Counted from the stretch's first letter, positions 22,858 to 31,273 are shown. The stretch is DNA of 50,376 bases from Pararhodobacter sp. (GCF_034676545.1 NZ_JAUCBZ010000013.1:1-50376), one strand, 5' to 3'. The notes: generated by a model from the letters alone, not told the origin. Made by a program: numbers and translations.

Positions 22858-23316
22858 ATCGGTGCTCCGGTTATGGAGAGTTGCGAGCTGAGTGAGGTTA
22901 GGGTCGTTGGTCAGCGAGGCACGCAGCAGGGCCACGACCTCACCATCGGGCTTGCGCAGGATGGCCGGCGAGATGCCCCGGTATTCACGGGCGGCCACCA
23001 TCTGGCGGCCAGTCTGCGTCCATTCTACCTTGCCCCACACACCATCGGCGCGGGCTTCAAGGCCCACGATCCAGCCCCGTGCGGGAGACTCGCCGCCCTG
23101 CTTGCCGGCCAGATCAATGGCGTGGTTGACGTCGAGAGGGAGACGTCCGTTCGCACGCTGCAGCGAGGTCGCAATCACCGCCTGCGGATCACGCAGGGTG
23201 TAGGGGCCGCGCCCATCCTGCCCACGAAATGTGCCTGCCGGAATGAAGTGCACCCATTCAGGAGCTTCGCCGGCAGGCAGTTCGGGAAGTGCGCTATGTA
23301 GGAGAACGGTTTCCAT
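22285..23316 (-). CDS. Phage head maturation protease with scaffold (Mu gpI-like)
   Basis: A 343-residue protein. The N-terminal ~150 residues are the Mu gpI protease domain (WVHFIPAGTFRGQDGRGPY, RLPLDVNHAIDLAGKQG, GWIVGL, EYRGISPAI, LTNDPNL); the catalytic-site histidine is probably in DVNHA. The rest is a helical scaffold that is removed during maturation. The scaffold is also likely made alone from an internal start. The upstream ribosome binding site is weak. Confidence 0.85.
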   Translation of the reverse strand: METVLLHSALPELPAGEAPEWVHFIPAGTFRGQDGRGPYTLRDPQAVIATSLQRANGRLPLDVNHAIDLAGKQGGESPARGWIVGLEARADGVWGKVEWTQTGRQMVAAREYRGISPAILRKPDGEVVALLRASLTNDPNLTQLATLHNRSTDMELIAQLRTALGLGADAPEADVVAAVTANHAAVETHAASLKAIATAAGLDAATPADALVTELQSRHAAGQQGDTQLRQTVVDLQNQLTTLQNITARKEAERVIDEGIKAGKVALVQLRTHYIDRHMADPVAVEKEIASMMGIIGGRTIVPTPVPPGEVSLHADERAVCEMMGIDPKAFAESRKALSMEAL

Positions 23317-23514
23317 GCCGGCCAGAATGGCGGATGGAACGGGCGGCGTTCATGGCCGCAGATGCGTCAAGGGGAGGCCGGGAGGGCCGCGCGATATGGG
23401 CGGGCGTGGCGGGCGCTCAGGGTCAGGCGGGGGCGATATAGCAATCGAGCCCGGTGTGTGCCTGCTGCCCCCCTCTTAGGGCTCTTAAAGCCTCTTAGGC
23501 GACTGCACTGAGGA
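23317..23514. promoter_or_regulatory. 198-base gap between gpG and protease genes with TAAGAG repeats
   Basis: An unusual gap in an otherwise tightly packed head operon. Most of it is GC-rich with no gene. At 23477-23503, on the leftward strand, TAAGAGGCTT-TAAGAGCCC-TAAGAGG gives three copies of TAAGAG at 9-10-base spacing, about one helical turn, which is typical of a bound protein. It could be an internal promoter or operator for head genes. Confidence 0.5.
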
Positions 23515-24030
23515 TTACCCCAGCCCGATCGCCCTGTCGATGGCATCCACCAGCGTTTCGAGAATGACCTGCTCATCCTCATGGTCGATCCCGAGATAGG
23601 GGCGCGCGGGGATGGTGACGCTGTTCGCGCCGACCATCTTGCCGCCCATCTTGAAATAGAGCCGGTCGGATGACTTGGGTTGGATGACACCGCCGAACTG
23701 GTGGATGGCCCCATAGATCTTGTTGGTGCCCACCTCGACATAGTCATGGCCAGCGCGCCGGGTGATGGAGCCCATCAGGCCACCGCGCATCCCGCTCTCG
23801 CGCAAGATGCCCGGCCCCTTCTTGCCGCTGGCATAGACCGGATTAAGGGGAGCCCACGCCGCACCACCGGGGCCGGAGGCGCGCTCGAAACGCTGGTGAA
23901 CATTCTCAACCAGCGCGGTGCCGATCGCGGCCATGATGGGTTGGGTGTTGGTGACGTGCAAGGCGAGCTGTGTGAAGGCACGGATAGCGGCATCGCCGAC
24001 CACGCGGGTCTCGAGGATCACGCCAGCCAT
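23515..24030 (-). CDS. Virion morphogenesis protein (Mu gpG-like)
   Basis: A 171-residue protein beginning MAGVILETRVVGDAAIRAF; the long upstream extension of the frame is not coding. The family pattern is visible in FERASGPGGAAWAPLNPVY, GPGILRESGMRGGLMGSI, YGAIHQFGGVI and IPARPYLGI. It is known as a tail-completion/head morphogenesis factor in Mu-like and P2-like phages. Confidence 0.88.
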   Translation of the reverse strand: MAGVILETRVVGDAAIRAFTQLALHVTNTQPIMAAIGTALVENVHQRFERASGPGGAAWAPLNPVYASGKKGPGILRESGMRGGLMGSITRRAGHDYVEVGTNKIYGAIHQFGGVIQPKSSDRLYFKMGGKMVGANSVTIPARPYLGIDHEDEQVILETLVDAIDRAIGLG

Positions 24031-24034
24031 GCGG

Positions 24035-24253
24035 CTAGTTCTGCCCGCGCTCGATCTCGGGAGCGTCGTCGCTCCAGACAGATGCAAGGCGACCGCGCAC
24101 CTTGATGTCTTGGGCGGCGGCTTCAGCATGTGTGACGGCCTGCTGCAGGCCAGCATCATCGAAGGTCTCGTAGATCGCGCGCACGGATGCCTTGCCGCCA
24201 TTGAGGTCGACAAGACGATCAATCAAGTTTTGGCGACTTTCGACGCGCGCCAC
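24035..24253 (-). CDS. Small protein overlapping the end of the gpF-ART gene
   Basis: A 72-residue protein starting at a GTG with GGAG seven bases upstream; the first 35 bases overlap the end of the gpF-ART gene in another frame. It is mostly helical (RVESRQNLIDRLVDL, DDAGLQQAVTHAEAAAQDI). Mu has no obvious counterpart between gpF and gpG. Translational coupling makes it a candidate partner of the ART domain, but nothing in the sequence proves this. No family recognised. Confidence 0.55.
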   Translation of the reverse strand: MARVESRQNLIDRLVDLNGGKASVRAIYETFDDAGLQQAVTHAEAAAQDIKVRGRLASVWSDDAPEIERGQN

Positions 24254-25553
24254 GAGCAGGCTCCACTACGATCTTAGACCCTGTCCGCTCCACCACCCGA
24301 AATGGTGAGCCTGGACGGATCAGGAATTCGTATTCCGGATGTTTCACGTCAGGAATACGATTGACATAAGCACCCCCACTATAGCCCTTCGGCAAACGAA
24401 CCTCAATGATGGCTCCACCCTGAAAATTTTGGGCTGTCTGCGGATTGATGCTGGTGGAGAGGAAGCCCGGTTCCCGGATGGTTTCGCCCACCTTCACATT
24501 GTCCCAAGGGGTGCCCATCTTGACCCCGCGATGCACCGTGATCGCCCGTGAAGTTTTGGCCCGCGCAAGCGCTGCGTCGAGAGCCCTGATGGCGGGCATG
24601 TAGCTGTCGGCATCCAGATGGCCACGCAGATGACTATTCATGAGCCGGTAATCCGACCCCTTATACAGATCGAGCGCAGCACTTTCGGTGGGTTTGAGGC
24701 GCTTGCCCCACGCCCGGAAGTCATTGTGCAGGAGATTGTCTGCGCGGAAGCGCTCCACCTCTGAGCTGTCAGGATGCAAATTGACAGGGGGCGGCTCCGG
24801 TACAACGGGCTTGGGTGGCGGCGCTGCCGGCTTGACGGTGAGCGTGGCATTGCCCGGGAGCTGCACCCGCTCCGCCTTCCACTCGCGCCCCGGGTTGTAG
24901 CCAAAGCCCGGATCAATCCCCACCGGCACATGCAGCACCTCGCCCGTGTGCGGGTTGACCCACTGGCGCGTGTCGATCACGGGCGCACTATCCGGCCCGG
25001 TGCGGCCCATGCGGGCCATGCCGCGCGCGGACACCGGCCGCACCCGGCAGCCGCAGCGCCAGCCATTCGGGGGATAGTGGCTGTCCCACCACGGATCATC
25101 CGCCCGCAGCAATGTGCCATCCCAAGCCTTGTGGTGGGGGCGTGGGTGCAGGGAGCCGGAATGCACATATTGCCAGTAAGGAAACGCGGCGAGCGTCTCC
25201 GGCTCACTCATCTGCTGATAGCGTCCGGCCGAATAGGCCATGCCGAGATTGGTCTCGTAAATGATCCGCGCCCGCCATCCCGGCGTGCCGGTATGCTCCC
25301 AGCCATGACGACTCACAATGTCGTCAAACGACTTGCGGAACTCCTGAAGCGATGCGCCCTTTTCAATCGCCTTTGCGACCTCTGTCCGGAAGTCTGCGAC
25401 CAGATCGCGGGTTGTCGCGCCAGCAACCGTGAAGCTCTTTGAATTTGCCTTGCCGAACACATCCGTCCAGTGCTCGGACGTGGTGTTCGTCTTCTGCCGC
25501 AGATAGGCGATGGCCTCATCAAACGGCAGATCCATGGCGCTGAGGGTGGTCAC
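24219..25553 (-). CDS. Minor head protein (Mu gpF/SPP1 gp7) fused to an ADP-ribosyltransferase domain
   Basis: A 444-residue fusion. Residues ~30-225 are the gpF domain: GWRARIIYETNLGMAYSAGR, HPRPHHKAWDG and GWRCGCRV with the usual CxC. A proline-rich linker (APPPKPVVPEPPP) leads to a ~165-residue C-terminal domain with the R-S-E layout of ADP-ribosyltransferase toxins: R342 in VHRGV, S366-T-S368 in GFLSTS, and E407-Y-E409 in HPEYEFLIRPGSPFRVV. The gpF part is packed in the capsid, so the ART could enter the host with DNA. Catalytic activity is inferred from motifs. The E-x-E pair favours arginine modification. Confidence 0.88.
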   Translation of the reverse strand: MTTLSAMDLPFDEAIAYLRQKTNTTSEHWTDVFGKANSKSFTVAGATTRDLVADFRTEVAKAIEKGASLQEFRKSFDDIVSRHGWEHTGTPGWRARIIYETNLGMAYSAGRYQQMSEPETLAAFPYWQYVHSGSLHPRPHHKAWDGTLLRADDPWWDSHYPPNGWRCGCRVRPVSARGMARMGRTGPDSAPVIDTRQWVNPHTGEVLHVPVGIDPGFGYNPGREWKAERVQLPGNATLTVKPAAPPPKPVVPEPPPVNLHPDSSEVERFRADNLLHNDFRAWGKRLKPTESAALDLYKGSDYRLMNSHLRGHLDADSYMPAIRALDAALARAKTSRAITVHRGVKMGTPWDNVKVGETIREPGFLSTSINPQTAQNFQGGAIIEVRLPKGYSGGAYVNRIPDVKHPEYEFLIRPGSPFRVVERTGSKIVVEPARGARRKSPKLD

Positions 25554-25567
25554 CGGCCGCGCTCCCG

Positions 25568-27178
25568 TCAGTCGTCGCGGGTGGCGTCGATGATGGAGGC
25601 CATGCCAACCATGTGCGCCAGCGCCATGCCCCGCGCCATTGCCTCCTGAAAGGCTTCCGGCTCGAGCTCGAGCCGGTCGAGACGTGCCAGTAGATCCTGC
25701 ATGTCCTCGGCTGCCTCGACCTCGGCGCGGACAGACTCTGTCAAGCCGGCCAGTGCGCCGGCCGCATCCTCGCCAAGACGGCGCGTGAGGATCTCCAGAT
25801 GATCCGGCTCCGGCTTGCGCCCATGAAGATCAAACAGGCGATCCAGCATCCCGCCTGACTGGCTGGGAGCGCGGGTCTGGAGAGCCGGCTCCGGCGCAGG
25901 AGCGGGAGCAGCGGACCGACCACCGATGACCCGCACCGGCTTGCCATCCACGCTTTCGGCGCGCACCTCAAAGCCGAGCCGGTCGAGGATTTGGCTTTCC
26001 TCGACTTCAAGCCCGAGCGGCCCCAGCTTGGAAATTGCTTCAACAATCACGGGGATCGGCAGTTCATCCGGCCGTCCGATGGTGACTGTCGGATACTCTT
26101 CCTGTGCCCCGAAGGTGAAAGCCACCATGGGCGCGGCGATCTGCCGGGTGACAGTGGCGCTCACCAGTCCGGCGTCAAACCGCTCCAGATCCTCCTGCAC
26201 GAGACGGTGCTCTTTGCCCACAGCGTGCCCGCCGGCAATGGCATCCGTGGTGGCGGTCTGACCCAGCACCAGCTTGGAGACCTGCCGGTCCATCCAGTCG
26301 GCGCGCTTTTCGTAGAGCTCTGATCCGTCGGCGCTGTTCTTCTGCTCGATAAACTCGATACGCATGTTCTCGGGCACAATGGCCGCGCAGTCTCCTGCAA
26401 CATTGGAGACGGCGCGCCACAGCACATCAAGTTCATCATCCGTGGCAGCTGAATGGTAACGGCCAAGTCGGATTGGCATTCCGTAATTCTGCACGAAGAT
26501 CGCCCAGTCCCGCTGGGTGAATGCCTTGTACATCCACGCCCAGCTTGCCACGCGGGCAAGGCCGGCGCGGATGGTCAAGCCGCTTTTGGCCTTGTGCCGG
26601 TGCACCACGAACCGATGCGGCTCCAGCGGCAGCTTGCCCGCAGCATCGAGCAACTGTGGCTCGTCGAGGGTGAGATCATCAAAAGTGAACCAGCGCGGAT
26701 CGCGCCAGTGGAGCGCGGCCGGCATCACTGAGCCGGGCTTGCTCTCCCACTCGATCTCAAGAATCGAATAGCCCTTGCCGATAGCATCCAGCATGTCGAA
26801 CAGCGCACCGGCCAGCACCTTCTTTCGCAGCCATGCCCTGACAAGATTCGCGTGCTCTTCGTGGGCCGGGGAATCGGATACGGCCTCGACAATGATCGGC
26901 AGCTGGGCAACCTGACGTTTCCGTGTGCCCAGCACCGCCAGATAATGGAGGTCGCGCTCCTCGATGTCCTCGGCCAGCTCCAGATAGGCGAGCGGGTCTC
27001 CGGTCGCGGCCGCACGGTGGATCGCGGCAAGACGCGCCGGGGTCAGCCCGTCAGCGGGATGCCCGGAAATGGGCGATCGGACACCGGCCAGCGTCGGCCC
27101 CGCCACCGGCATGCGATCAAAGAGAGCCTTGTCGATCGGCTGGCCATCAGGGCCGAGGATTTTGGAATAGCGGGCCAT
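25568..27178 (-). CDS. Portal protein (Mu gp29, DUF935)
   Basis: A 536-residue portal protein of usual gp29 length. Landmarks: AYLELAEDIEERDLHYLAVLGTRK, LEIEWESKPG, PHRFVVHRHKAKSG, QRDWAIFVQNYGMPIRLG, and DRQVSKLVLGQTATTDAI. It forms the dodecameric DNA channel. The ATG at 27178 overlaps the terminase stop (TGATG). Confidence 0.9.
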   Translation of the reverse strand: MARYSKILGPDGQPIDKALFDRMPVAGPTLAGVRSPISGHPADGLTPARLAAIHRAAATGDPLAYLELAEDIEERDLHYLAVLGTRKRQVAQLPIIVEAVSDSPAHEEHANLVRAWLRKKVLAGALFDMLDAIGKGYSILEIEWESKPGSVMPAALHWRDPRWFTFDDLTLDEPQLLDAAGKLPLEPHRFVVHRHKAKSGLTIRAGLARVASWAWMYKAFTQRDWAIFVQNYGMPIRLGRYHSAATDDELDVLWRAVSNVAGDCAAIVPENMRIEFIEQKNSADGSELYEKRADWMDRQVSKLVLGQTATTDAIAGGHAVGKEHRLVQEDLERFDAGLVSATVTRQIAAPMVAFTFGAQEEYPTVTIGRPDELPIPVIVEAISKLGPLGLEVEESQILDRLGFEVRAESVDGKPVRVIGGRSAAPAPAPEPALQTRAPSQSGGMLDRLFDLHGRKPEPDHLEILTRRLGEDAAGALAGLTESVRAEVEAAEDMQDLLARLDRLELEPEAFQEAMARGMALAHMVGMASIIDATRDD

Positions 27179-28743
27179 CACAGCGCCCCCCTGATGTGTC
27201 GGCCAGCATGGGCCATGCCGCGCCCATCCGTGTCACCGGCATGGTTCGGACGCGCCCATCCATTGCCTGCGCCGTAGTCATTGTTCGCGCGCGCTGTGGT
27301 CACGGCCCGATAGCCATATTCGGTGACCTCGGCCCGGCTCGCGGCAACGGCAAGTGCGCAAGCGATCGCGCTGTCACCGTGGCGCTGGCCACCATCCTTG
27401 CCTGTGGTGCGCTCCGGGACACGGATGACACCCCGCACAATGGTGAGTGCACGGAAGTCACCATGCACGTCCCGGTCCTTCGGCAAGGTGATGGAGGCAT
27501 CCTCAATCATCGCCTTCATTGGCGGCATGTTCTCGCGATACCAGCCTTCCGAAAGCATCACCTGCTCAATGCGAGAGCCGTATCGCTGGGCAGCAACCTC
27601 GGCCAGATACTGACCGTTGCCGCGCGCATCCAGTTTGCCGGCCTCAAAGCGCGGCAGGCGATCACAAAGATAGAACAGGATCTGTTCCTGCTGGCGGAAC
27701 GGGACATTGCGCAGTTCGATGATGAAGGGCGTGTGCCTTTGAAGGCCCTGCTGGATGGCCAGCGGCCAGAACACCGAAAGATCGCCCGACCGACCGAAGT
27801 CCACGCCGACGGCATGCCGGTCCATCTGATCCAGCCGCGCGAGCTCCGGGGCAAGATGATCCTCACACCAGCGCAGGGCAGCCTCTTCCCGATCACGTTC
27901 CGGCCGGTGCACGAAGTCATCCGGGCAGGAGAAGCGCAAGACTGGGGAGGTGGCCAGCATGCGCGCTTCCACCAGCGTGCCGGGAATAGCGGCACCGCCC
28001 GACTGGCGCGGAATGCAGAACAATTCTTCATCGGCGGCTTCGCCATACTGGGCAATGATGTCCGCACGCCATTTCGCCTCGGCCTCGGGGCTCCAGACCT
28101 TGCCCTGCGCGCGGCAGATGCGCCGGTAAAGGCCATCTGCAAGGGCGTCATCGAACGTGCAGCGTTCAAGGTGATAGGGTTTGCGACCAGCCCGGATGTC
28201 CTCAACCAACTCATTGAACGGATTTTCCGCGCCATCATGCGTGGAGATCACAAGCACCTTGCCACCCCAGATCAGGAGGGCGAAGGCAGCCTTCAGCAGT
28301 TCGTCCAGGTCGTCGTGGAACGCAGCCTCATCAATGATGACCAGCCCCTGCATGCCGCGCAGCGCACGTGGCACGGACGGCAGGGCAAGCACCTTGTGCC
28401 CCGAGGCATAGTCGATGCGAAAGACCTTCACGTCGCGGTCAGGGTTATCCGGATCACGAAACAGGTCTTCGCGAACAGATGATGCGATGGCGAAAGAACG
28501 ACTGGCGGCGGCGACATAGTCAATGAACTCGCGCGCCATCTCCAGATTATAGCCGATGTAGAACACATCCGAGCCGCCAGAAGCCTTCGCGGCACCCGCC
28601 TTCAGTGTGGCAATGAAACTGGCCGCCCATGAATAGCCGGTGCGTCGGCTCTTCTCGACCACTGTCACTGCATGGGCATCGACCGCGCGCGACAGGCGCG
28701 ACTGGTAGGGCAGGAAAACAGACTCGGTCACGGCGTCGGCCAT
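27178..28743 (-). CDS. Terminase large subunit (Mu gp28)
   Basis: A 521-residue packaging motor. A Walker A-like VEKSRRTGYSW (~30-39), Walker B LVIIDEAAF (134-142) and the nuclease acidic residue D315 in VGVDFGRSGD are visible. Mu-family terminases cut headful lengths including flanking host DNA. Ordinary in length; the C-terminal ~30 residues are glycine-rich and variable. Confidence 0.92.
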   Translation of the reverse strand: MADAVTESVFLPYQSRLSRAVDAHAVTVVEKSRRTGYSWAASFIATLKAGAAKASGGSDVFYIGYNLEMAREFIDYVAAASRSFAIASSVREDLFRDPDNPDRDVKVFRIDYASGHKVLALPSVPRALRGMQGLVIIDEAAFHDDLDELLKAAFALLIWGGKVLVISTHDGAENPFNELVEDIRAGRKPYHLERCTFDDALADGLYRRICRAQGKVWSPEAEAKWRADIIAQYGEAADEELFCIPRQSGGAAIPGTLVEARMLATSPVLRFSCPDDFVHRPERDREEAALRWCEDHLAPELARLDQMDRHAVGVDFGRSGDLSVFWPLAIQQGLQRHTPFIIELRNVPFRQQEQILFYLCDRLPRFEAGKLDARGNGQYLAEVAAQRYGSRIEQVMLSEGWYRENMPPMKAMIEDASITLPKDRDVHGDFRALTIVRGVIRVPERTTGKDGGQRHGDSAIACALAVAASRAEVTEYGYRAVTTARANNDYGAGNGWARPNHAGDTDGRGMAHAGRHIRGAL

Positions 28744-28746
28744 GGT

Positions 28747-29313
28747 TCACCCTTCCAGAATGCTCTTGTGAATGGCCGCAATGTCTTCAGTTGTCAGGCC
28801 GCGCTCACGCGCAGCGCGGCTGGCGCTCTCGGCCGCCATGGATCGCGCCTTCTCCGCTGCCCGCTTTTCAATTGCGAGCGTGCGCGCCACATCGTCCTTC
28901 GCGGATTTGCCGAGATGGTCGATGGCCTTGGCCAGCTGCATGATCTCGCCGGGAGACATGTCGAGCTTGCCCTCGCCATCCGAAGCGGCATCCAGCGCCG
29001 CCACCTGTACGCGGGTGAGAATGGTATGCAGCATCGCGATGTTGCCACGCGCCACCTTGCTGTCATCGACCTCGCCCAGTTCGCGGACCATGGTCTCCGC
29101 GATCATGCGCTGGCGGGCAACCATCTCCTTAACCCGTTCCGCCTCTTGCAAGTGCCGGTGCAGCGCCGAGCGCGACGGCACCGGCACGGAGAGCGTATCG
29201 AGCTCGCGCAGCTTGGCGAGGATCTGATCATAGGTTGCGCCCTGATCCCGCAGGCGCATGATCCAGTCCCGCACCTCCTGCGGCAGCGCATCAACAGATG
29301 ATCGGCGCGACAT
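28747..29313 (-). CDS. Terminase small subunit-like (Mu gp27, DUF3486)
   Basis: A 188-residue helical protein with the DUF3486 signature: SRRSSVDALPQEVRDW, YDQILAKLRELD, RSALHRHLQEAERVKE, and RGLTTEDIAAIHKSIL at the end. It recognises DNA and brings it to gp28. The ATG at 29313 overlaps the preceding stop. Confidence 0.88.
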   Translation of the reverse strand: MSRRSSVDALPQEVRDWIMRLRDQGATYDQILAKLRELDTLSVPVPSRSALHRHLQEAERVKEMVARQRMIAETMVRELGEVDDSKVARGNIAMLHTILTRVQVAALDAASDGEGKLDMSPGEIMQLAKAIDHLGKSAKDDVARTLAIEKRAAEKARSMAAESASRAARERGLTTEDIAAIHKSILEG

Positions 29314-29621
29314 CACAGATACCCCGGCAGCTTGTCAGCCACAGCCGGGTGCGGCCGGCCCCGCGCCACATCAAGGCCAAGCCCGGTCAGCGTCGCCTCT
29401 TTTTGCGGGCCAAGCGCGGAAGGGAACTCCACCAGCGTCACCAGCCCGAGCTGGGCCAGATAGTCGACATCCGCCAGCACCTGGTCGCGCCATGTCGCCT
29501 GCCGTCCCTCAACCACAAGCGCCGCGATGACGCCCGCGCCAAGCGCATGACCTTCAGCGGCAGCAAGGTGCTCAAGGATCAGCCGGCGGCGATCCTTCGA
29601 TAGTGTTTCGGTCAGGCTCAT
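29313..29621 (-). CDS. Winged-helix-like phage protein (VpaChn25_0724 family)
   Basis: A 102-residue protein that begins MSLTETLSKDRRRLILEHLAAAEG and shows an ArsR-like winged-helix pattern (WRDQVLADVDYLAQLGLVTLV, then LTGLGLDVARGR). Proteins of this family lie before the terminase in Mu-like phages; the role is unknown, perhaps late-gene control. ATGA overlap with the DUF2730 gene. Confidence 0.75.
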   Translation of the reverse strand: MSLTETLSKDRRRLILEHLAAAEGHALGAGVIAALVVEGRQATWRDQVLADVDYLAQLGLVTLVEFPSALGPQKEATLTGLGLDVARGRPHPAVADKLPGYL

Positions 29622-30019
29622 CTTGCCCGCTCCTCATTGAGCTTCTGCTGTAGGAGCAGGTTCATGGTGTGCTCCACCCTGCCCATCATGCGTTCGGTGC
29701 CGCGCACCGCCTCGGCCGTCACTGCGCTTGCCCGTTCCACTCCCGCGAGACGGTCCCCGACCTGCTCCAGATCCTTGCGAGTGGGCAGCCCCTCCGTCGC
29801 AACTTCAAGGCGTGTCAGGCGCTCGTCAGTATCCGAGCGGCGCTGATCCACATGGGTGCGAATATCGGCCAGCCCCTTGCTGACTGCTGTCAGCGCTTCC
29901 TGATGCTCGGCTTTCGTTGCGAACTGACTGCGCAGCCAGAGCAATACCGCGCCAGCCACGAAGGGCGACATGGCGGATGCCAGCCAGACCCAATCCTTGA
30001 CCACATCAACCCAATCCAT
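29618..30019 (-). CDS. DUF2730 membrane-anchored coiled-coil protein
   Basis: A 133-residue protein with an N-terminal membrane segment (WVWLASAMSPFVAGAVLLWL) followed by a long charged coiled coil (QRRSDTDERLTRLEVATEG through LLLQQKLNEER). This is the DUF2730 arrangement of Mu-like phages. Placed in the lysis block, it could be a spanin-like or lysis-accessory protein; this is an inference. Confidence 0.78.
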   Translation of the reverse strand: MDWVDVVKDWVWLASAMSPFVAGAVLLWLRSQFATKAEHQEALTAVSKGLADIRTHVDQRRSDTDERLTRLEVATEGLPTRKDLEQVGDRLAGVERASAVTAEAVRGTERMMGRVEHTMNLLLQQKLNEERAR

Positions 30020-30237
30020 CACCGCCCCCGTGCGCGGGTTGCGCGCTCATGCTGACCCTGACAGGCAATGCAGCGGGTGGCGCTGGGCATGGCGATGCGG
30101 CGACGAGGCTCGATCATCGCACCGCAGTCCTCGCACTCATCCGGCCCCTGCACGTCCAGCTTCTGCCGCGCCCGCGCGATGCCGGCCTCGCAGAACGCAT
30201 CCGCGAGGCGCTGCGCGTTGTCGATGTCATCCGCCAT
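30019..30237 (-). CDS. TraR/DksA-type zinc-finger protein
   Basis: A 72-residue protein, the same size as F-plasmid TraR. A C4 zinc finger is formed by CEDCG and CIACQ, and the N-terminal part is acidic then helical (ADDIDNAQRLADAFCEAGIARARQKL). TraR-family proteins enter the RNA polymerase secondary channel and mimic DksA plus ppGpp. It may redirect host transcription in late infection. TGATG overlap with the holin gene. Confidence 0.85.
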   Translation of the reverse strand: MADDIDNAQRLADAFCEAGIARARQKLDVQGPDECEDCGAMIEPRRRIAMPSATRCIACQGQHERATRARGR

Positions 30238-30548
30238 CAGGTTGCACGGCGGGCCAGCCATGTGCTGGCGGTGCGGTACAAGGGCGGGGCAAGGGCAAGG
30301 GCTGCGCCTGCAATGATCTCCAGATCAGCGGCCGTCACCAGCCCTCGGCCGACCAGCACCGAGCCCCCGATCGTGATGGCGTAGCGCAGCATCTGCGGCC
30401 AGAGCGACTCCAGCGCGAGGGGCGCGGGCATGGCCTGCGCGATCGACGCCACTGCTTCCGGGCTCACGCCCAGCACCGCAGCGGTCCCGTTGATCTCGCC
30501 GACCTTCTGCGCGGCCGTGCGCAGGGCGGCTTCCATCTTGTTTGTCAT
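30237..30548 (-). CDS. Putative holin (Pam3-gp28-like)
   Basis: A 103-residue protein with a hydrophobic C-terminal half (LRYAITIGGSVLVGRGLV, then ADLEIIAGAALALAPPLY), consistent with two short membrane segments and a positively charged tail (RTASTWLARRAT). Size and position right after the endolysin suit a holin. The first 45 residues are an ordinary helical region. Confidence 0.7.
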   Translation of the reverse strand: MTNKMEAALRTAAQKVGEINGTAAVLGVSPEAVASIAQAMPAPLALESLWPQMLRYAITIGGSVLVGRGLVTAADLEIIAGAALALAPPLYRTASTWLARRAT

Positions 30549-30549
30549 G

Positions 30550-31272
30550 TCACGCCTCGTTGGTGGAGAGTTTGCCGGAGCCGCTCAGGGCAATCTTGCG
30601 TGCATCAGGCGCGGGCCACGTTGCCGGCCAGCGCGTGTCGACATGCCGGCTCTTGGCAACGCGCGTGATGTTGACTGTGTTTGACTGGTTCCCGCCGAGG
30701 ACGTGATAGGCTTCGGCGTCTTCGCCAACATAGATACCGACATGCCCGCCGCCGGAGCGGCTGAAGACGAGCACGGCCCCAAGGGTCGGTGCGCAACGCA
30801 CCCCGAACTTCGCCCAGTTCAGAGCGCCAAGCGGATTGGCAGGGAGGGTTTCAGATGGCAGCGTCGCGCCAATGCAGTGTGCCAGGAACAGGCCGCACCA
30901 CGGGATGTCGTCATTGTTGTAGTAACTGGCGATCCACCCGCCGAGCTTCTTGGCCCAGCCCATGATGGTGGGGTTGCTGGCCTTGCCGGCAATCTCTTTC
31001 GTGCCCTGAAGGCGCTTCGCTTCTTCGTACCATGGCAGGATAACGCCAGCCAGCGCCCGGGCAGATCCACCCTTCTGCACGATGGCGGCATTCAGGGCGG
31101 CCAGAGTCTTCTCGCCAACCGTGCCGGGCCACTTTACGCCAACGGCATAATCGGCCTGAAACTGCGCCACGGCAGCCGTGGTCATGCGTCCGAAAGCGCC
31201 GTCGGCCCCGGAAGGGCCAAGGTCATAACCAAGCTGGATCAGCTGGGCTTGCAGGTTTTTGATGCTGTACAT
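30550..31272 (-). CDS. Endolysin: peptidoglycan-binding plus TIGR02594-type hydrolase
   Basis: A 240-residue lysin. Residues 1-65 are a peptidoglycan-binding type 1 domain (IKNLQAQLIQLGYDLGPSG, DGAFGRMTTAAVAQFQ); the rest is a CHAP/NlpC-like hydrolase of the TIGR02594 type with nucleophile C126 in IPWCGLFLAHC and H177 in GGGHVGIYVG. No signal peptide is seen, so it needs the holin. The ATG at 31272 is four bases after GGAGCC, which is inside a hairpin (31277-31293). Confidence 0.88.
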   Translation of the reverse strand: MYSIKNLQAQLIQLGYDLGPSGADGAFGRMTTAAVAQFQADYAVGVKWPGTVGEKTLAALNAAIVQKGGSARALAGVILPWYEEAKRLQGTKEIAGKASNPTIMGWAKKLGGWIASYYNNDDIPWCGLFLAHCIGATLPSETLPANPLGALNWAKFGVRCAPTLGAVLVFSRSGGGHVGIYVGEDAEAYHVLGGNQSNTVNITRVAKSRHVDTRWPATWPAPDARKIALSGSGKLSTNEA

Positions 31273-31273
31273 G

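Noticed and set aside
26923..28482. A 519-codon rightward open frame
   Set aside because: Antisense to the terminase and portal genes; no recognisable domain and arginine/proline-rich composition.
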